Source of the DNA: DATLGB01 sp038318085
Lineage (GTDB): Bacteria; Actinomycetota; Thermoleophilia; Solirubrobacterales; Solirubrobacteraceae
Assembly (NCBI GenBank): GCA_038318085.1
Contig: JBBQBV010000006.1
Span: 1-52,746, forward strand
DNA length: 52,746 nucleotides
Direction: 5' to 3'
Shown piece by piece: positions 40,776-49,034 of this stretch. The notes under the pieces were generated by a model, which worked only from the letters and a program-made list of their open reading frames with translations, made no database searches and was not told where the DNA came from. The stretch's first letter is position 1, and each line of letters begins with the position of its first letter. The translations under genes and the position numbers were made by a program.

Positions 40776-42287
40776 TTGCGCGTCCTGATCTTCCATGGAT
40801 ATCTCCTGCAGGGGACCGGTTCCAACGTCTACAACGCCCGCCTGACACACGCGCTGCTCCGTGCGGGCCACGAGGTCCACCTGCTCTGCCAGGATCGCGA
40901 TCCCTTCGCGCTGTCCTGGGTCGACGCGGTGGGGGAGTTCAAGGACGGCGCGCTCGCGGTCCGCCACCGGCGCACGCCGGCGCGCGGCATCGTGTACCGC
41001 CCGGACCTCGGCGGCCAACTGCCCGTCTACGTCGCCGACCGCTACGAGGGGCTGCGGGCGCGGCCCTTCCCCGAGCTCTCCGACGACGAGGTGGAGGACT
41101 ACATCGCGCGCAACGTCCGCGCCGTGCGCGACGTGTGCGCGCGCGCCCGGCCGCAGGCGGCGCTCGCCAACCACCTCGTGATGGGTCCGGCGATCCTTCG
41201 CCGCGCGCTCCCAGCCGACGTGCCCTACGCGGTCAAGATCCACGGCAGCGCGCTCGAGTACACCGTCAAGCCGCACCCGCGCTTTGTGCCGTGGGCGCGC
41301 GAGGGCCTCAACCGGGCCAGCGCGATCCTGGTCGGCTCGCGCCACACGGGCGAGAGCCTGTGGGCGGCGATGGGCGACGACAGCCTGCCCGCGCGCACCC
41401 GGCTCGGCCCGCCCGGCGTGGACGTCGCGGCCTTCGCACCCCGCGAGCGGCCCAGGGCGGCGCTGGGCGCCCTCGCGCAGCGGCTCGCCGCGCTGCCGCG
41501 CTCGGCCGCCGGCGCCGCCTTCGCGCGCGACACGGACGCCGCCGCGCGGGCCCTGGCCGCCGTGGACGGGCGGCTGGTGGCCTTCGTCGGCAAGCTCATC
41601 GCCTCCAAGGGGGTCGAGCTGCTGCTGGCCGCCTGGCCGCTGGTGGCGGCCGAACACCCCGACGCCCGGCTCGTGATCGTCGGCTTCGGGGCCATGCGCG
41701 ACGGCCTGGAGCGCCTGGCGGCGCAGCTGGCCGCGGGCGATCTCGCGGCCGCCCGTCAGACGCGCGGCGAGGACGGCCGCGAGCTGCCCGAGCTGACGAC
41801 CTTCCTCGACGGCCTCGCGGGCGCGGCCCGCGACGCCTACGTCGCGGCCGCCGGCGCCCTGGCCGGCCGTACGAGCTGGACGGGCCGGCTCGAGCACGAC
41901 GAGCTCGCCGACCTGCTGCCCGCGGCCGAGGCGCTCGTGGTGCCGAGCACGTTCCCCGAGTCCTTCGGGATGGTCGCCGCCGAGGCCTCCGCCTGCGGGA
42001 CCCTGCCCGTCGTCGCCCGCCACTCCGGGCTGGCCGAGGTCTCCGAGGCGCTCGCCGAGCGCGTCCCTGCGGCCGCGCGGCCGTGGCTGTCCTTCGACGT
42101 GGGGCCCGGCGCGGTCTGCGAGCTCGCCGCCTGCCTGAACGGGTGGCTGGCAGCCCCCGAGGACGTCCGCGCACGGACGCGGGAGGCGATCGCGGCGGTC
42201 ACGCGCGAGCGCTGGTCGTGGGACGGCGTCGCCCGCACCGTCGTCGCGGCGGCGCAGGGCGAGCTGGACGCCCTGCCGCAACCCTGA
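40776..42287 (+). CDS. Glycosyltransferase, GT4-like
   Basis: 503 residues from TTG 40776. RVLIFHGYLLQGTGSNVYNARLTHAL opens a GT-B N-domain (GTGSN loop), VKIHGSALEYTVKPH follows (~150), and the C-domain has FVGKLIASKGVELLLAAWPL (~270) and VVPSTFPESFGMVAAEASACGTLPVVA (~388-414) with the E(x7)E pair. It is longer than average because of an insert between the donor-site strands. No membrane helix. Acceptor unknown; earlier in-frame starts overlap the divergent gene and lack homology. Confidence 0.85.
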   Translation: MRVLIFHGYLLQGTGSNVYNARLTHALLRAGHEVHLLCQDRDPFALSWVDAVGEFKDGALAVRHRRTPARGIVYRPDLGGQLPVYVADRYEGLRARPFPELSDDEVEDYIARNVRAVRDVCARARPQAALANHLVMGPAILRRALPADVPYAVKIHGSALEYTVKPHPRFVPWAREGLNRASAILVGSRHTGESLWAAMGDDSLPARTRLGPPGVDVAAFAPRERPRAALGALAQRLAALPRSAAGAAFARDTDAAARALAAVDGRLVAFVGKLIASKGVELLLAAWPLVAAEHPDARLVIVGFGAMRDGLERLAAQLAAGDLAAARQTRGEDGRELPELTTFLDGLAGAARDAYVAAAGALAGRTSWTGRLEHDELADLLPAAEALVVPSTFPESFGMVAAEASACGTLPVVARHSGLAEVSEALAERVPAAARPWLSFDVGPGAVCELAACLNGWLAAPEDVRARTREAIAAVTRERWSWDGVARTVVAAAQGELDALPQP

Positions 42288-42304
42288 CCGCCGGATGGAT
42301 GACA

Positions 42305-42310
42305 TAGGAT
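42305..42310 (+). promoter_or_regulatory. Candidate leaderless -10 for the cytochrome-cupredoxin gene
   Basis: TAGGAT ends seven bases before GTG 42318; CTGACC 15 bp upstream is a weak -35. Confidence 0.45.
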
Positions 42311-42317
42311 TCCGGCG

Positions 42318-43064
42318 GTGAGAAGGGCGCCCGTCTCGATCGCCGCTGTCGGCGCCGCTGCGGTGCTGGCTGCTGGGCTGTCCGCGTGCGGCGTCGTGAA
42401 GCGCGACCCCAACCTGATCGCCGGCAAGCGCGCCTTCGTGGCCAAGTGCGGCTCGTGCCACACGCTCAACCGCGCCGGGGCCAAGGGCATCCAGGGCCCG
42501 AATCTCGACGAGGCCTTCCGCGAGGCCCTGAGCGAGGGCATCAGGCGCTCGACCATCAAGGGGGTCGTCCACCGGCAGATCGAGATCCCGAACTCGAAGA
42601 CCCAGCTGGACCCGCAGACGCGCAAGCCACTGGTCGCCATGCCGGCCGACCTCGTCACGGGACCCGCGGCCGAGGACGTCGCGTCCTACGTCTCCTCCGT
42701 GGTCTCCAAGCCCGGCAAGGACGCGGGCCGGCTCGCCGAGGTCGGCGTCGCGAAGTCCAAGGGCAACGCCGCCGCCAAGAACGGCGTGCTGGACATCCCG
42801 GCTGTCCCGACCGGCCAGACCGCCTACGTGTTCGCCACCGCCTCAGCCCCCGCCGGCAAGGTCGCGATCAAGTCGGTCAACAAGTCCGCCACCGGCCACA
42901 ACATCGCCATCGAGGGCAACGGCGTCAAGCAGGCCGGCAAGGTCGTCAAGGGCGGCGCGACCTCCGAGGTCGACGTCACCCTCAAGCCCGGGACCTACAC
43001 GTTCTTCTGCTCGGTCCCCGGCCACCGCGAGGGCGGCATGGTCGGCAAGCTCACCGTCAAGTAG
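42318..43064 (+). CDS. Lipoprotein with fused cytochrome c and cupredoxin domains
   Basis: 248 residues. Lipobox LSAC (Cys ~25) anchors it to the outer membrane face. Domain 1: class I cytochrome c with C44-GS-C47-H48 and a likely Met axial ligand in LVAMPADL (~111). Domain 2: a C-terminal plastocyanin-like cupredoxin with copper ligands H194 (TGHNIA), C231, H236 and M241 (CSVPGHREGGM). Haem and type 1 copper on one chain suggest an electron carrier to a terminal oxidase, and two oxidase clusters follow. GTG start. Confidence 0.88.
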   Translation: MRRAPVSIAAVGAAAVLAAGLSACGVVKRDPNLIAGKRAFVAKCGSCHTLNRAGAKGIQGPNLDEAFREALSEGIRRSTIKGVVHRQIEIPNSKTQLDPQTRKPLVAMPADLVTGPAAEDVASYVSSVVSKPGKDAGRLAEVGVAKSKGNAAAKNGVLDIPAVPTGQTAYVFATASAPAGKVAIKSVNKSATGHNIAIEGNGVKQAGKVVKGGATSEVDVTLKPGTYTFFCSVPGHREGGMVGKLTVK

Positions 43065-43106
43065 GGCCGGGGGCGCCGTCTTCTCGACATCGCTGCGAGG
43101 TTGCCG

Positions 43107-43505
43107 TCAGCGCGGGTGCTCTGTGGGCAGGCCGCTGGCCTCGGCGGCGGCGAGGAGTCGGTGGTCGTAGGCGATGAAGGACTCGAGGTCGTCGCCCAGT
43201 GAGCGGGCGGTGGCCAGGTGGATGGCGTCCAGCGCTCGAACGCTGTGCTCATCGAGGCCGGCGGCGCCTTCGAGCGTGGCCTGGTCGACGGGGATGAGCG
43301 CGAGGCCGGCGAGGATGGAGCCGGCCCGTCCGGTGGGTGGGGCCGGGATGCGGCGCGCGGCGGCGAGATGAACTTCGACGAGTGCCAGTGCGCTGGAGAC
43401 GCGGCGCGGTCGATCGCGCAGGGCGTCGCGCAGCGCCGGGCTCTCGAGCTCCTCGACGACGAGCTTGACGATGGCGGATGCGTCGAGGTAGATCAGCCCG
43501 GCCAC
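43107..43505 (-). CDS. vapC: VapC-type PIN-domain toxin
   Basis: 132 residues, GTG start. PIN acidic residues: YLDASAIVK (~6-14), ALVEVHLA (~42-49), LDAIHLATAR (~91) and AYDHRL (~111). Such toxins are Mg-dependent RNases acting on tRNA or rRNA. The start shares one base with the antitoxin stop (TAGTG). Confidence 0.88.
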   Translation of the reverse strand: MAGLIYLDASAIVKLVVEELESPALRDALRDRPRRVSSALALVEVHLAAARRIPAPPTGRAGSILAGLALIPVDQATLEGAAGLDEHSVRALDAIHLATARSLGDDLESFIAYDHRLLAAAEASGLPTEHPR

Positions 43506-43780
43506 TACAGCCGGTCGGCGCGCACGTCGTCCAGCAGCTTGCTCAGCGGCGGCCCACCAGGCAGCTCGAGCGGCTCGATGTCGAGGACGTCGATGCGCGC
43601 CGGGATGGCGTGACGTTCGATGACCAGTCGGTCCAACGGGTCACGGCGCTCCGGGGAGGGGCCGAGCACCGCAACCGCTCGTCCTCGGGATGTGACGGAG
43701 AAGCTCTCGCCCTGCTCGACGCGGCGCAGGTATGCGCTGAGATCGCGTCGAAGCTCGCGGACACCGATGATCCGGATCAT
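43505..43780 (-). CDS. vapB: VapB antitoxin, Phd/YefM-type
   Basis: 91 residues from ATG 43780. IRIIGVRELRRDLSAYLRRVEQGESFSVTSRGRAVAVLGP is the Phd/YefM DNA-binding fold; the C-terminal ~40 residues (PLELPGGPPLSKLLDDVRADRL) would wrap the toxin. I prefer ATG 43780 over GTG 43798 because TACAAT lies seven bases before it in the leaderless layout. Confidence 0.85.
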   Translation of the reverse strand: MIRIIGVRELRRDLSAYLRRVEQGESFSVTSRGRAVAVLGPSPERRDPLDRLVIERHAIPARIDVLDIEPLELPGGPPLSKLLDDVRADRL

Positions 43781-43787
43781 GTGCGAC

Positions 43788-43793
43788 ATTGTA
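43788..43793 (-). promoter_or_regulatory. Candidate leaderless -10 for vapBC
   Basis: TACAAT (five of six consensus bases) on the minus strand, seven bases before ATG 43780. Confidence 0.5.
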
Positions 43794-43809
43794 GTCACAA
43801 GCCGCGGAG

Positions 43810-43917
43810 CTACAGGGCGCGCACGACGAGCACGACGATCGCGATGGCCACGGCGATCGCCAGCACATACAGCAGGAGCCGGAACGCCTCGTCCTCGGAA
43901 CGGAGCGGGTTCAGCAC
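43810..43917 (-). CDS. 35-residue single-helix membrane protein after ctaE
   Basis: GTG start one base after the ctaE stop (TAAGGTG). The sequence VLNPLRSEDEAFRLLLYVL runs into an Ile/Val/Ala helix and ends VVRAL. One membrane helix of ~22 residues after an acidic cytoplasmic start. GC-rich third positions and the tight spacing support translation. Likely a small accessory of the caa3 oxidase, comparable in size to other tiny oxidase subunits, though no family is recognised. Confidence 0.6.
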   Translation of the reverse strand: MLNPLRSEDEAFRLLLYVLAIAVAIAIVVLVVRAL

Positions 43918-43918
43918 C

Positions 43919-44548
43919 TTAGAGGATGTAGATCGTCAGGTACACGACGATCCACATGACGTCGACGAAGTGCCAGTAGATGCCGGGGACTTCGACGCCG
44001 CGGTGCGACGTGGACGAGAAGTGCCCGCGGAAGGCGCGGGTGGTCACCATCGCCAGCAGCGTGAGGCCGATGAAGACGTGCGCCCCGTGCAGGCCCGTGA
44101 GGCCGTAGAACATCGTGCCCTGGGCGTGGTCGTGCGGCGCGAAGCCGATGTGGACGTACTCGTTGATCTGGATGAAGAGAAACGTGCAGCCCAGCAGGAA
44201 GGTGGTGAGCATCCCGGCCTTGAACCCGAAGCGGTTGTCGCTCTTGATGCAGGTCTCGGCCCAGTGCAGGGTGAACGACGAGGAGACCAGGATGGCGGTG
44301 TTGACGCCGGCGACGATCTTCGGCAGCTCGGTCCCCGCCGCCGGCCACTCCACTCCCCCCACGACCCGGATGAAGAAGTAGGCCGTGAAGAAGGCCCCGA
44401 AGACCATGATCTCCGAGATGATGAAGAGGTACATGCCGAGCGTCTGGGGGTCGACGCGGGAGGACCGGTTGGCCGGGGGCGGCCCGTGGTGGTCGTGGAC
44501 GTCGTCCGCGTGCGGGACGGCGCCGGTGGTGCCGGCGATCGACGACAT
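43919..44548 (-). CDS. ctaE: Cytochrome c oxidase subunit III
   Basis: 209 residues from ATG 44548. Helices include MYLFIISEIMVFGAFFTAYFF (~33-53), HWAETCIKSDN, TGLHGAHVFIGLTLLA (~150) and the C-terminal YWHFVDVMWIVVYLTIYIL (~190), the conserved heme-copper oxidase III signature. The N-terminal ~30 residues are His-rich (HADDVHDHHG). It follows the tandem USP-like gene by two bases. It is the only subunit III in the window, so the A1-type oxidase lacks one locally. Confidence 0.94.
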   Translation of the reverse strand: MSSIAGTTGAVPHADDVHDHHGPPPANRSSRVDPQTLGMYLFIISEIMVFGAFFTAYFFIRVVGGVEWPAAGTELPKIVAGVNTAILVSSSFTLHWAETCIKSDNRFGFKAGMLTTFLLGCTFLFIQINEYVHIGFAPHDHAQGTMFYGLTGLHGAHVFIGLTLLAMVTTRAFRGHFSSTSHRGVEVPGIYWHFVDVMWIVVYLTIYIL

Positions 44549-44550
44549 GC

Positions 44551-45384
44551 CTATGCCCTGCCCGCCGAGGCGGTCTGGTCGGAGGACTCCACGTGGAGCA
44601 CGGGCTTGGCGGTCTGGCGCTTGATGCGCTCGACCAACCCGCCCTCGAGCCACTGCGAGCGGTTGTTCGGGAGCGTCGAGATGACGATCTCCGAGATGAA
44701 GAAGTACCCCACCGCGTTCATCGTGGCTGTGAACGGATCGGGGTCGCCGACCATGCCGGCGGCGACCACGTCGGCCGCCTCCAGGGAGGCGAGCAGCTCC
44801 GCCATGCGCGTCTTGGCCGCGGCGACGGCGGCGCCGTCGCCCGAGTCCTGGGGGACGACGACGATGAAGCGCCGGGGCCCCTCCTGGGCCAGGCTCTTCA
44901 ACCGCTCGACGAGCGCGTCACCGGCCACCGTCTGGTTGGCGATCACGAGCACGACGCCGAAGGGCAGGCCCTCGCCGGCGATGTCGACGACGATGTGCTC
45001 GACCGGGAGGCCCGAGTCGGCCTCTACGCGCTCGGGCAGGTCGCGGCGCAGCCAGCCCGACGAGCTCGTCGGGTGCGTCGAGACGATCACCTCGTCGATC
45101 GCGTGCTCGGAGATGGCGTCCATGGCGGCGTTGTAGGCGTCCTCGTCGCCGACCTCGCCCTGGGCGTCGATGCCCTCGCTGCGGGCGAAGGCGAGCGCGA
45201 GGTCCACGCGCACCTGGGCGGAGGAGCGCACGGCCTCGTCGTAGACGACGTTGCCGAACTTCGGCCGCGTGCGCGGGACGACGATGAAGAACTTCACGTC
45301 GTCCTGCTGGCCGCGCTCGACGATCCGGTCGAGCAGCCGCCGTCCGCCGATGGTCTCGTTGGCGAGGACGAGGATGTTGGGCAT
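44551..45384 (-). CDS. Tandem universal-stress-protein-like protein inside the oxidase operon
   Basis: 277 residues, an internal duplication. Repeat 1 (~1-137) starts NILVLANETIGGRRLLDRI; repeat 2 (~138-270) starts VVLVIANQTVAGDALVERL. Each has FIVVVP- and DEVIVST- or SEIVIST-like strands, an alpha/beta nucleotide-binding-type fold. The classical ATP loop (G-x2-G-x9-G-S/T) is not obvious. It lies between ctaD and ctaE with one-base overlap (TGATG) and a two-base gap. A redox or energy sensor for the oxidase is possible but inferred. Confidence 0.72.
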   Translation of the reverse strand: MPNILVLANETIGGRRLLDRIVERGQQDDVKFFIVVPRTRPKFGNVVYDEAVRSSAQVRVDLALAFARSEGIDAQGEVGDEDAYNAAMDAISEHAIDEVIVSTHPTSSSGWLRRDLPERVEADSGLPVEHIVVDIAGEGLPFGVVLVIANQTVAGDALVERLKSLAQEGPRRFIVVVPQDSGDGAAVAAAKTRMAELLASLEAADVVAAGMVGDPDPFTATMNAVGYFFISEIVISTLPNNRSQWLEGGLVERIKRQTAKPVLHVESSDQTASAGRA

Positions 45385-47294
45385 CAGGCCTCGGCCTTCT
45401 TGGAGGCGTCGTCGGCGCCCTTCCCGCTGGCCACGGTGGCCTCCTCCTCGGCGGGCTTGAAGATGCCGTGGACCGCACCGGGGACGCCGTACTCGTACGG
45501 CCCGCCGACGACGGTCGGGATGTGGTCGAAGTTGAAGATCGGCGGCGGAGAGGACACCTGCCACTCCAGCGTGAGCGACTTCCACGGGTTGGCGGGCGCG
45601 CGCGGGCCGCTGCGCCAGCTCGAGACCATGTTGTAGAGGAAGATCAGCGACGACAGGCCGAGGAAGAACGAGCTGATCGAGATGAACAGGTTCCAGCCGG
45701 CGTACTGCTCGGAGTAGTCGAACACGCGCCGCGGCATGCCCTGGATGCCGATCAGGTGCATCGGGGCGAAGGTGGCGTTGAAGAAGATGAACGTGCTCCA
45801 GAAGTGCAGCTTGCCCAGGCGCTCGTCGAACATCCGGCCCGTCATCTTCGGGAACCAGTAGTAGACGCCGGCGAAGATCGTGAACATCGACCCGCCGAAG
45901 AGCACGTAGTGGATGTGCGCGACGATGAAGTAGGTGTCTGAGACGTGGATGTCGAACGGGATCATGGCCAGCATCACGCCGGAGATCCCGCCGAGGGTGA
46001 ACATCGTCAAGAAGCCCAGGGCCCACAGCATGGGCGTGTCGAGATGCAGCACGCCTTTCCACAGCGTCGCCAGCCAGGAGAAGATCTTGATGCCGGTCGG
46101 CACCGCGATGATCGCGGTCGTGATCATCATGGGGACGCGGATCCAGGGTTGCATGCCGCTCACGAACATGTGATGCGCCCACACCGTGAAGCCAAGCAGC
46201 ACGATCGCCAACAGCGAGAACGCCATCATCCGGTAGCCGAAGATCGGCTTGCGCGCCTTGACCGAGATGATCTCCGAGACGACCCCGAAGCCCGGCAACA
46301 TCATGATGTAGACGGCCGGGTGGCTGTAGAACCAGAACACGTGCTGGTACATCAGCGGGTCGCCGCCGGCGCCGGTGTCAAAGAAGCGGAAGCCGAGCGA
46401 GCGGTCGAGCAGCACGAAGAACTGCGACGCGGCGATGAAGGGCGTCGCGATGACCACCAGCAGCGAGGTGGAGAAGTTCGCCCAGACCAGCAGCGGCATG
46501 CGCCAGAAGGACATGCCCGGCGCGCGCATGGTGATGATCGTCACCAGGAAGTTCAGCGCGGTCGCGATCGAGGACGCGCCCGCGAACTGCACGCCGATGG
46601 TGAAGAACAGCTGCCCGATCGGCGTGTCGGTGGACAGCGGGGCGTACGCCGTCCAGCCCGTCGCAAAGGACCCTCCGGGGGCCAGGAAGGAGAGGACCAT
46701 CATCGCGCCGGCGACCGGGAGCATCCAGAACGAGAGGGCGTTCAGGCGCGGGAACGCCATGTCCGGCGCCCCGATCATCAGCGGCAGCACGAAGTTCGCC
46801 AGGCCGGCGAAGACCGGGATCACGAACAGGAAGATCATCAGTGACGCGTGGACGCTGAAGAGGCCGTTGAACGTGTTGCCGCTGACGAACTGGGCCCCCG
46901 GCGCCGCGAGCTCCGCGCGCACGAGCATCGCCAGCAGTCCGCCGACGAACATGAAGAAGAACGAGGTGACGACGTACTGGACGCCGATCACCTTGTGATC
47001 GGTGTTGACGCGGAAGTAGTCCTTCCAGCTGTGCGCGCCGTGGCTGGAGTGGTCCTCTGCCCGCGTCGGGCGCCCCGCGGCCCAATAAAACCAGTAGTCG
47101 AAGGCGCCGATGCCGACCAGGAAGGCCAGCGGGGAGGCGAGCAGGGCGATCGGAGTCCAGGCCTGGACCACGAACAGGTCCTTCTCGCTGTAGGCGGCGC
47201 GGATGGCGACGTCGAGCACGATCGCGAACGCGATCCCCGCCAGGATCGCCCAACTCCCGCGCACCAATCCGGGCTGTCTGAGCCTCGCAGTCAT
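45384..47294 (-). CDS. ctaD: Cytochrome c oxidase subunit I, A2-type (caa3)
   Basis: 636 residues. Haem and CuB ligands: VHASLM (low-spin His, TM2), FYSHPAVYIMML (CuB His and Tyr), TVWAHHMF (two CuB His), AHIHYVLFGGS (haem ligands). Proton paths: GAPDMAF (D-channel) and VPTGIKIFSW (K-channel). Residues 323-328 read YSHPAV instead of GHPEVY: the channel-end Glu is Ala and Tyr-Ser precede His, the A2 signature. An extra N-terminal region and C-terminal polar tail are present. Subunit II is four bases upstream. Confidence 0.94.
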   Translation of the reverse strand: MTARLRQPGLVRGSWAILAGIAFAIVLDVAIRAAYSEKDLFVVQAWTPIALLASPLAFLVGIGAFDYWFYWAAGRPTRAEDHSSHGAHSWKDYFRVNTDHKVIGVQYVVTSFFFMFVGGLLAMLVRAELAAPGAQFVSGNTFNGLFSVHASLMIFLFVIPVFAGLANFVLPLMIGAPDMAFPRLNALSFWMLPVAGAMMVLSFLAPGGSFATGWTAYAPLSTDTPIGQLFFTIGVQFAGASSIATALNFLVTIITMRAPGMSFWRMPLLVWANFSTSLLVVIATPFIAASQFFVLLDRSLGFRFFDTGAGGDPLMYQHVFWFYSHPAVYIMMLPGFGVVSEIISVKARKPIFGYRMMAFSLLAIVLLGFTVWAHHMFVSGMQPWIRVPMMITTAIIAVPTGIKIFSWLATLWKGVLHLDTPMLWALGFLTMFTLGGISGVMLAMIPFDIHVSDTYFIVAHIHYVLFGGSMFTIFAGVYYWFPKMTGRMFDERLGKLHFWSTFIFFNATFAPMHLIGIQGMPRRVFDYSEQYAGWNLFISISSFFLGLSSLIFLYNMVSSWRSGPRAPANPWKSLTLEWQVSSPPPIFNFDHIPTVVGGPYEYGVPGAVHGIFKPAEEEATVASGKGADDASKKAEA

Positions 47295-47298
47295 GTCC

Positions 47299-48420
47299 TC
47301 ATCCCTTCACATTCTGCTGGATGTACTTCACCAGCGCGTCGATCTCCGCGGGGCTGAGGGACTGTCCGAAGTTCGGCGGCATGATGTTGGCACCGTACCC
47401 CTTGGTGATCTTGGCGTTCGGGCTGACGATGTCCTCCTTGATCTGGGCCGCCGTCTGGCCTTTGACCCCCGTGTCGAGGTCCGGGCCCGTGGTGCCGGAG
47501 GAGCCGGCCGCGGCGAGGGTGTGACAGCCGCCGCAGCCGTTGGCGGCGAACAGCGCCTTACCGTCGGGGGCCGCCGCCTTGCCGCCGCCGCCGGTCGCGC
47601 CGCCGCCGGTCGCGCCGCCGGGCGTGGCCTTCTTGGCGAGCCAGTCGTCGAACTCGGCCTCCGGCACCACGTGCGCGGTCTGACGCATCACGGCGTGCCC
47701 GAGCCCGCACAGCTCGGCACACACCACGGGATAGGAGCCGAGGCGGGTCGGGGTGACGCGGTAGCCCGTGTTGACGCCGGGCACGGCGTCGATCTTCCAG
47801 CGGAACGCGGGCACCCAGAAGTCGTGCAGGACATCGCGCGTCTGGACCTTGAACTTCACCGATCGGCCCTTGGGCAGGTAGAGCTGCGGGGAGGGGATCT
47901 CCTTGCCACCGGCCTGCGCCGGCGGGTAGTAGAAGGTCCAGGTGAACTGCTCGCCGACGACCCGCACATTGAGCTCGCGCTGTGTGGCGGCAGGCGCCTT
48001 CTCGGCGTTGTGGAGCTCCACGTAGGCGTAGGAGCACAGCGCGAGCATCATCAGCGCGGGGATCGTGGTCCAGATGACCTCGAGGCGCGTGTTGCCATGG
48101 ATCGGGGGGCCATCCATGTCCTCCTCGCCCGGGCGGACGCGGAACTGATAGCAGGAGTACAGCACGACCGCCGTCACCGCCACGAACACCGGCACGGAGG
48201 CCGCGATGAGGACGTCGTAGAAGGTGTCGACCTGCTTGGCCTGCGAGGAGGCCGCGACCGGGAACCAGTCGATCAGGATCCCGAGGATGACCCCGAGGAT
48301 GGATACGACCACGGCGATCGCCACCACGACGCCCAGAGGCGCGCTGCGGTCGGCGACCCGCAGCCGCTCGGAGGCCGGGGGCGCCGGTTCCTCCTGGCCT
48401 GTCTCCTGCGTCCCGTCCAT
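47299..48420 (-). CDS. ctaC: Cytochrome c oxidase subunit II with fused cytochrome c (caa3-type)
   Basis: 373 residues. Two membrane helices (~28-50 and ~70-90), then the CuA cupredoxin domain with VLHDFWVP and CAELCGLGHAVM, then a Gly/Ala linker (~260-285) and a class I cytochrome c (C296-GG-C299-H300, Met ligand in ANIMPPNF near residue 347). The fused cytochrome c defines caa3 oxidases. The N-terminal ~25 residues are polar, with no clear signal peptide. It starts the A2 operon. Confidence 0.94.
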   Translation of the reverse strand: MDGTQETGQEEPAPPASERLRVADRSAPLGVVVAIAVVVSILGVILGILIDWFPVAASSQAKQVDTFYDVLIAASVPVFVAVTAVVLYSCYQFRVRPGEEDMDGPPIHGNTRLEVIWTTIPALMMLALCSYAYVELHNAEKAPAATQRELNVRVVGEQFTWTFYYPPAQAGGKEIPSPQLYLPKGRSVKFKVQTRDVLHDFWVPAFRWKIDAVPGVNTGYRVTPTRLGSYPVVCAELCGLGHAVMRQTAHVVPEAEFDDWLAKKATPGGATGGGATGGGGKAAAPDGKALFAANGCGGCHTLAAAGSSGTTGPDLDTGVKGQTAAQIKEDIVSPNAKITKGYGANIMPPNFGQSLSPAEIDALVKYIQQNVKG

Positions 48421-48499
48421 CGGACGCGGAATCCTATGGGAGTCAGCCGACGGAGGGAATCCCGATGCAGGCCCTCGGCGCCACGTACCCAGGCAGCGG

Positions 48500-48889
48500 T
48501 TAGGCAGCCACCGGATGCTGGCTGTCGAAGCGCCCGTTCAGGGTCCGCAGGCGGTAGTCCGACGGTGCCACGCCGAGGTGGCGGCGGAAGGCCTTCGCGA
48601 ACTGCGCGGGCTGGCGATAGCCGACGCGGCGGGCGACTTCGCGGACGGTAAGACCGCGGTCGCCGAGCAGGGCGGCGGCGCGATCCATGCGCACGCGCGT
48701 CAGGTGCTCGCGGAACGTGGTGTTGCCGATCTCGGCGTACGCACGCTGCAGCTGGCGGCGCGACGAGGCGACCCTGCGGGCGATGTCGTCCAGCGAGATC
48801 TCCGAGGGAAACTCCGCCTCGACGATCGCCACGGCATCCTCGAACAGCGCCGTGCGGTGATGGATGGTGGAGGGGCGGTGAGTTGGCAC
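48500..48889 (-). CDS. AraC-family HTH regulator, DNA-binding domain only
   Basis: 129 residues, GTG start. Two helix-turn-helix motifs: ISLDDIARRVASSRRQLQRAY (~30-50) and LTVREVARRVGYRQPAQFAKAFRRHLGVAPSDYR (~80-113), the AraC signature, with no ligand-binding domain, as in MarA/SoxS. It lies between the two oxidase operons on the same strand, 79 bp before ctaC, so it may control one or both. The 145-bp region upstream (48890-49034) shows no convincing promoter. Confidence 0.85.
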   Translation of the reverse strand: MPTHRPSTIHHRTALFEDAVAIVEAEFPSEISLDDIARRVASSRRQLQRAYAEIGNTTFREHLTRVRMDRAAALLGDRGLTVREVARRVGYRQPAQFAKAFRRHLGVAPSDYRLRTLNGRFDSQHPVAA

Positions 48890-49034
48890 GCTGAAAGCAC
48901 GCTCCGGACGGTCGGACAGGATGGTCAGGAACCTGGCGCAGCGTCAACCGGGCGCAGCCAAACTCCTGGCTTCATGTGCCTATTAACGAAGAGTCGCCGC
49001 ATCCGGATCATCACGCGGTTCGCGCGGCGCCCCG

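Noticed and set aside
39816..42572. Open minus-strand frame of 918 codons
   Set aside because: Antisense to the glycosyltransferase gene and shifted against the lipoprotein; low-complexity composition with no recognisable domain. High GC keeps such frames open.
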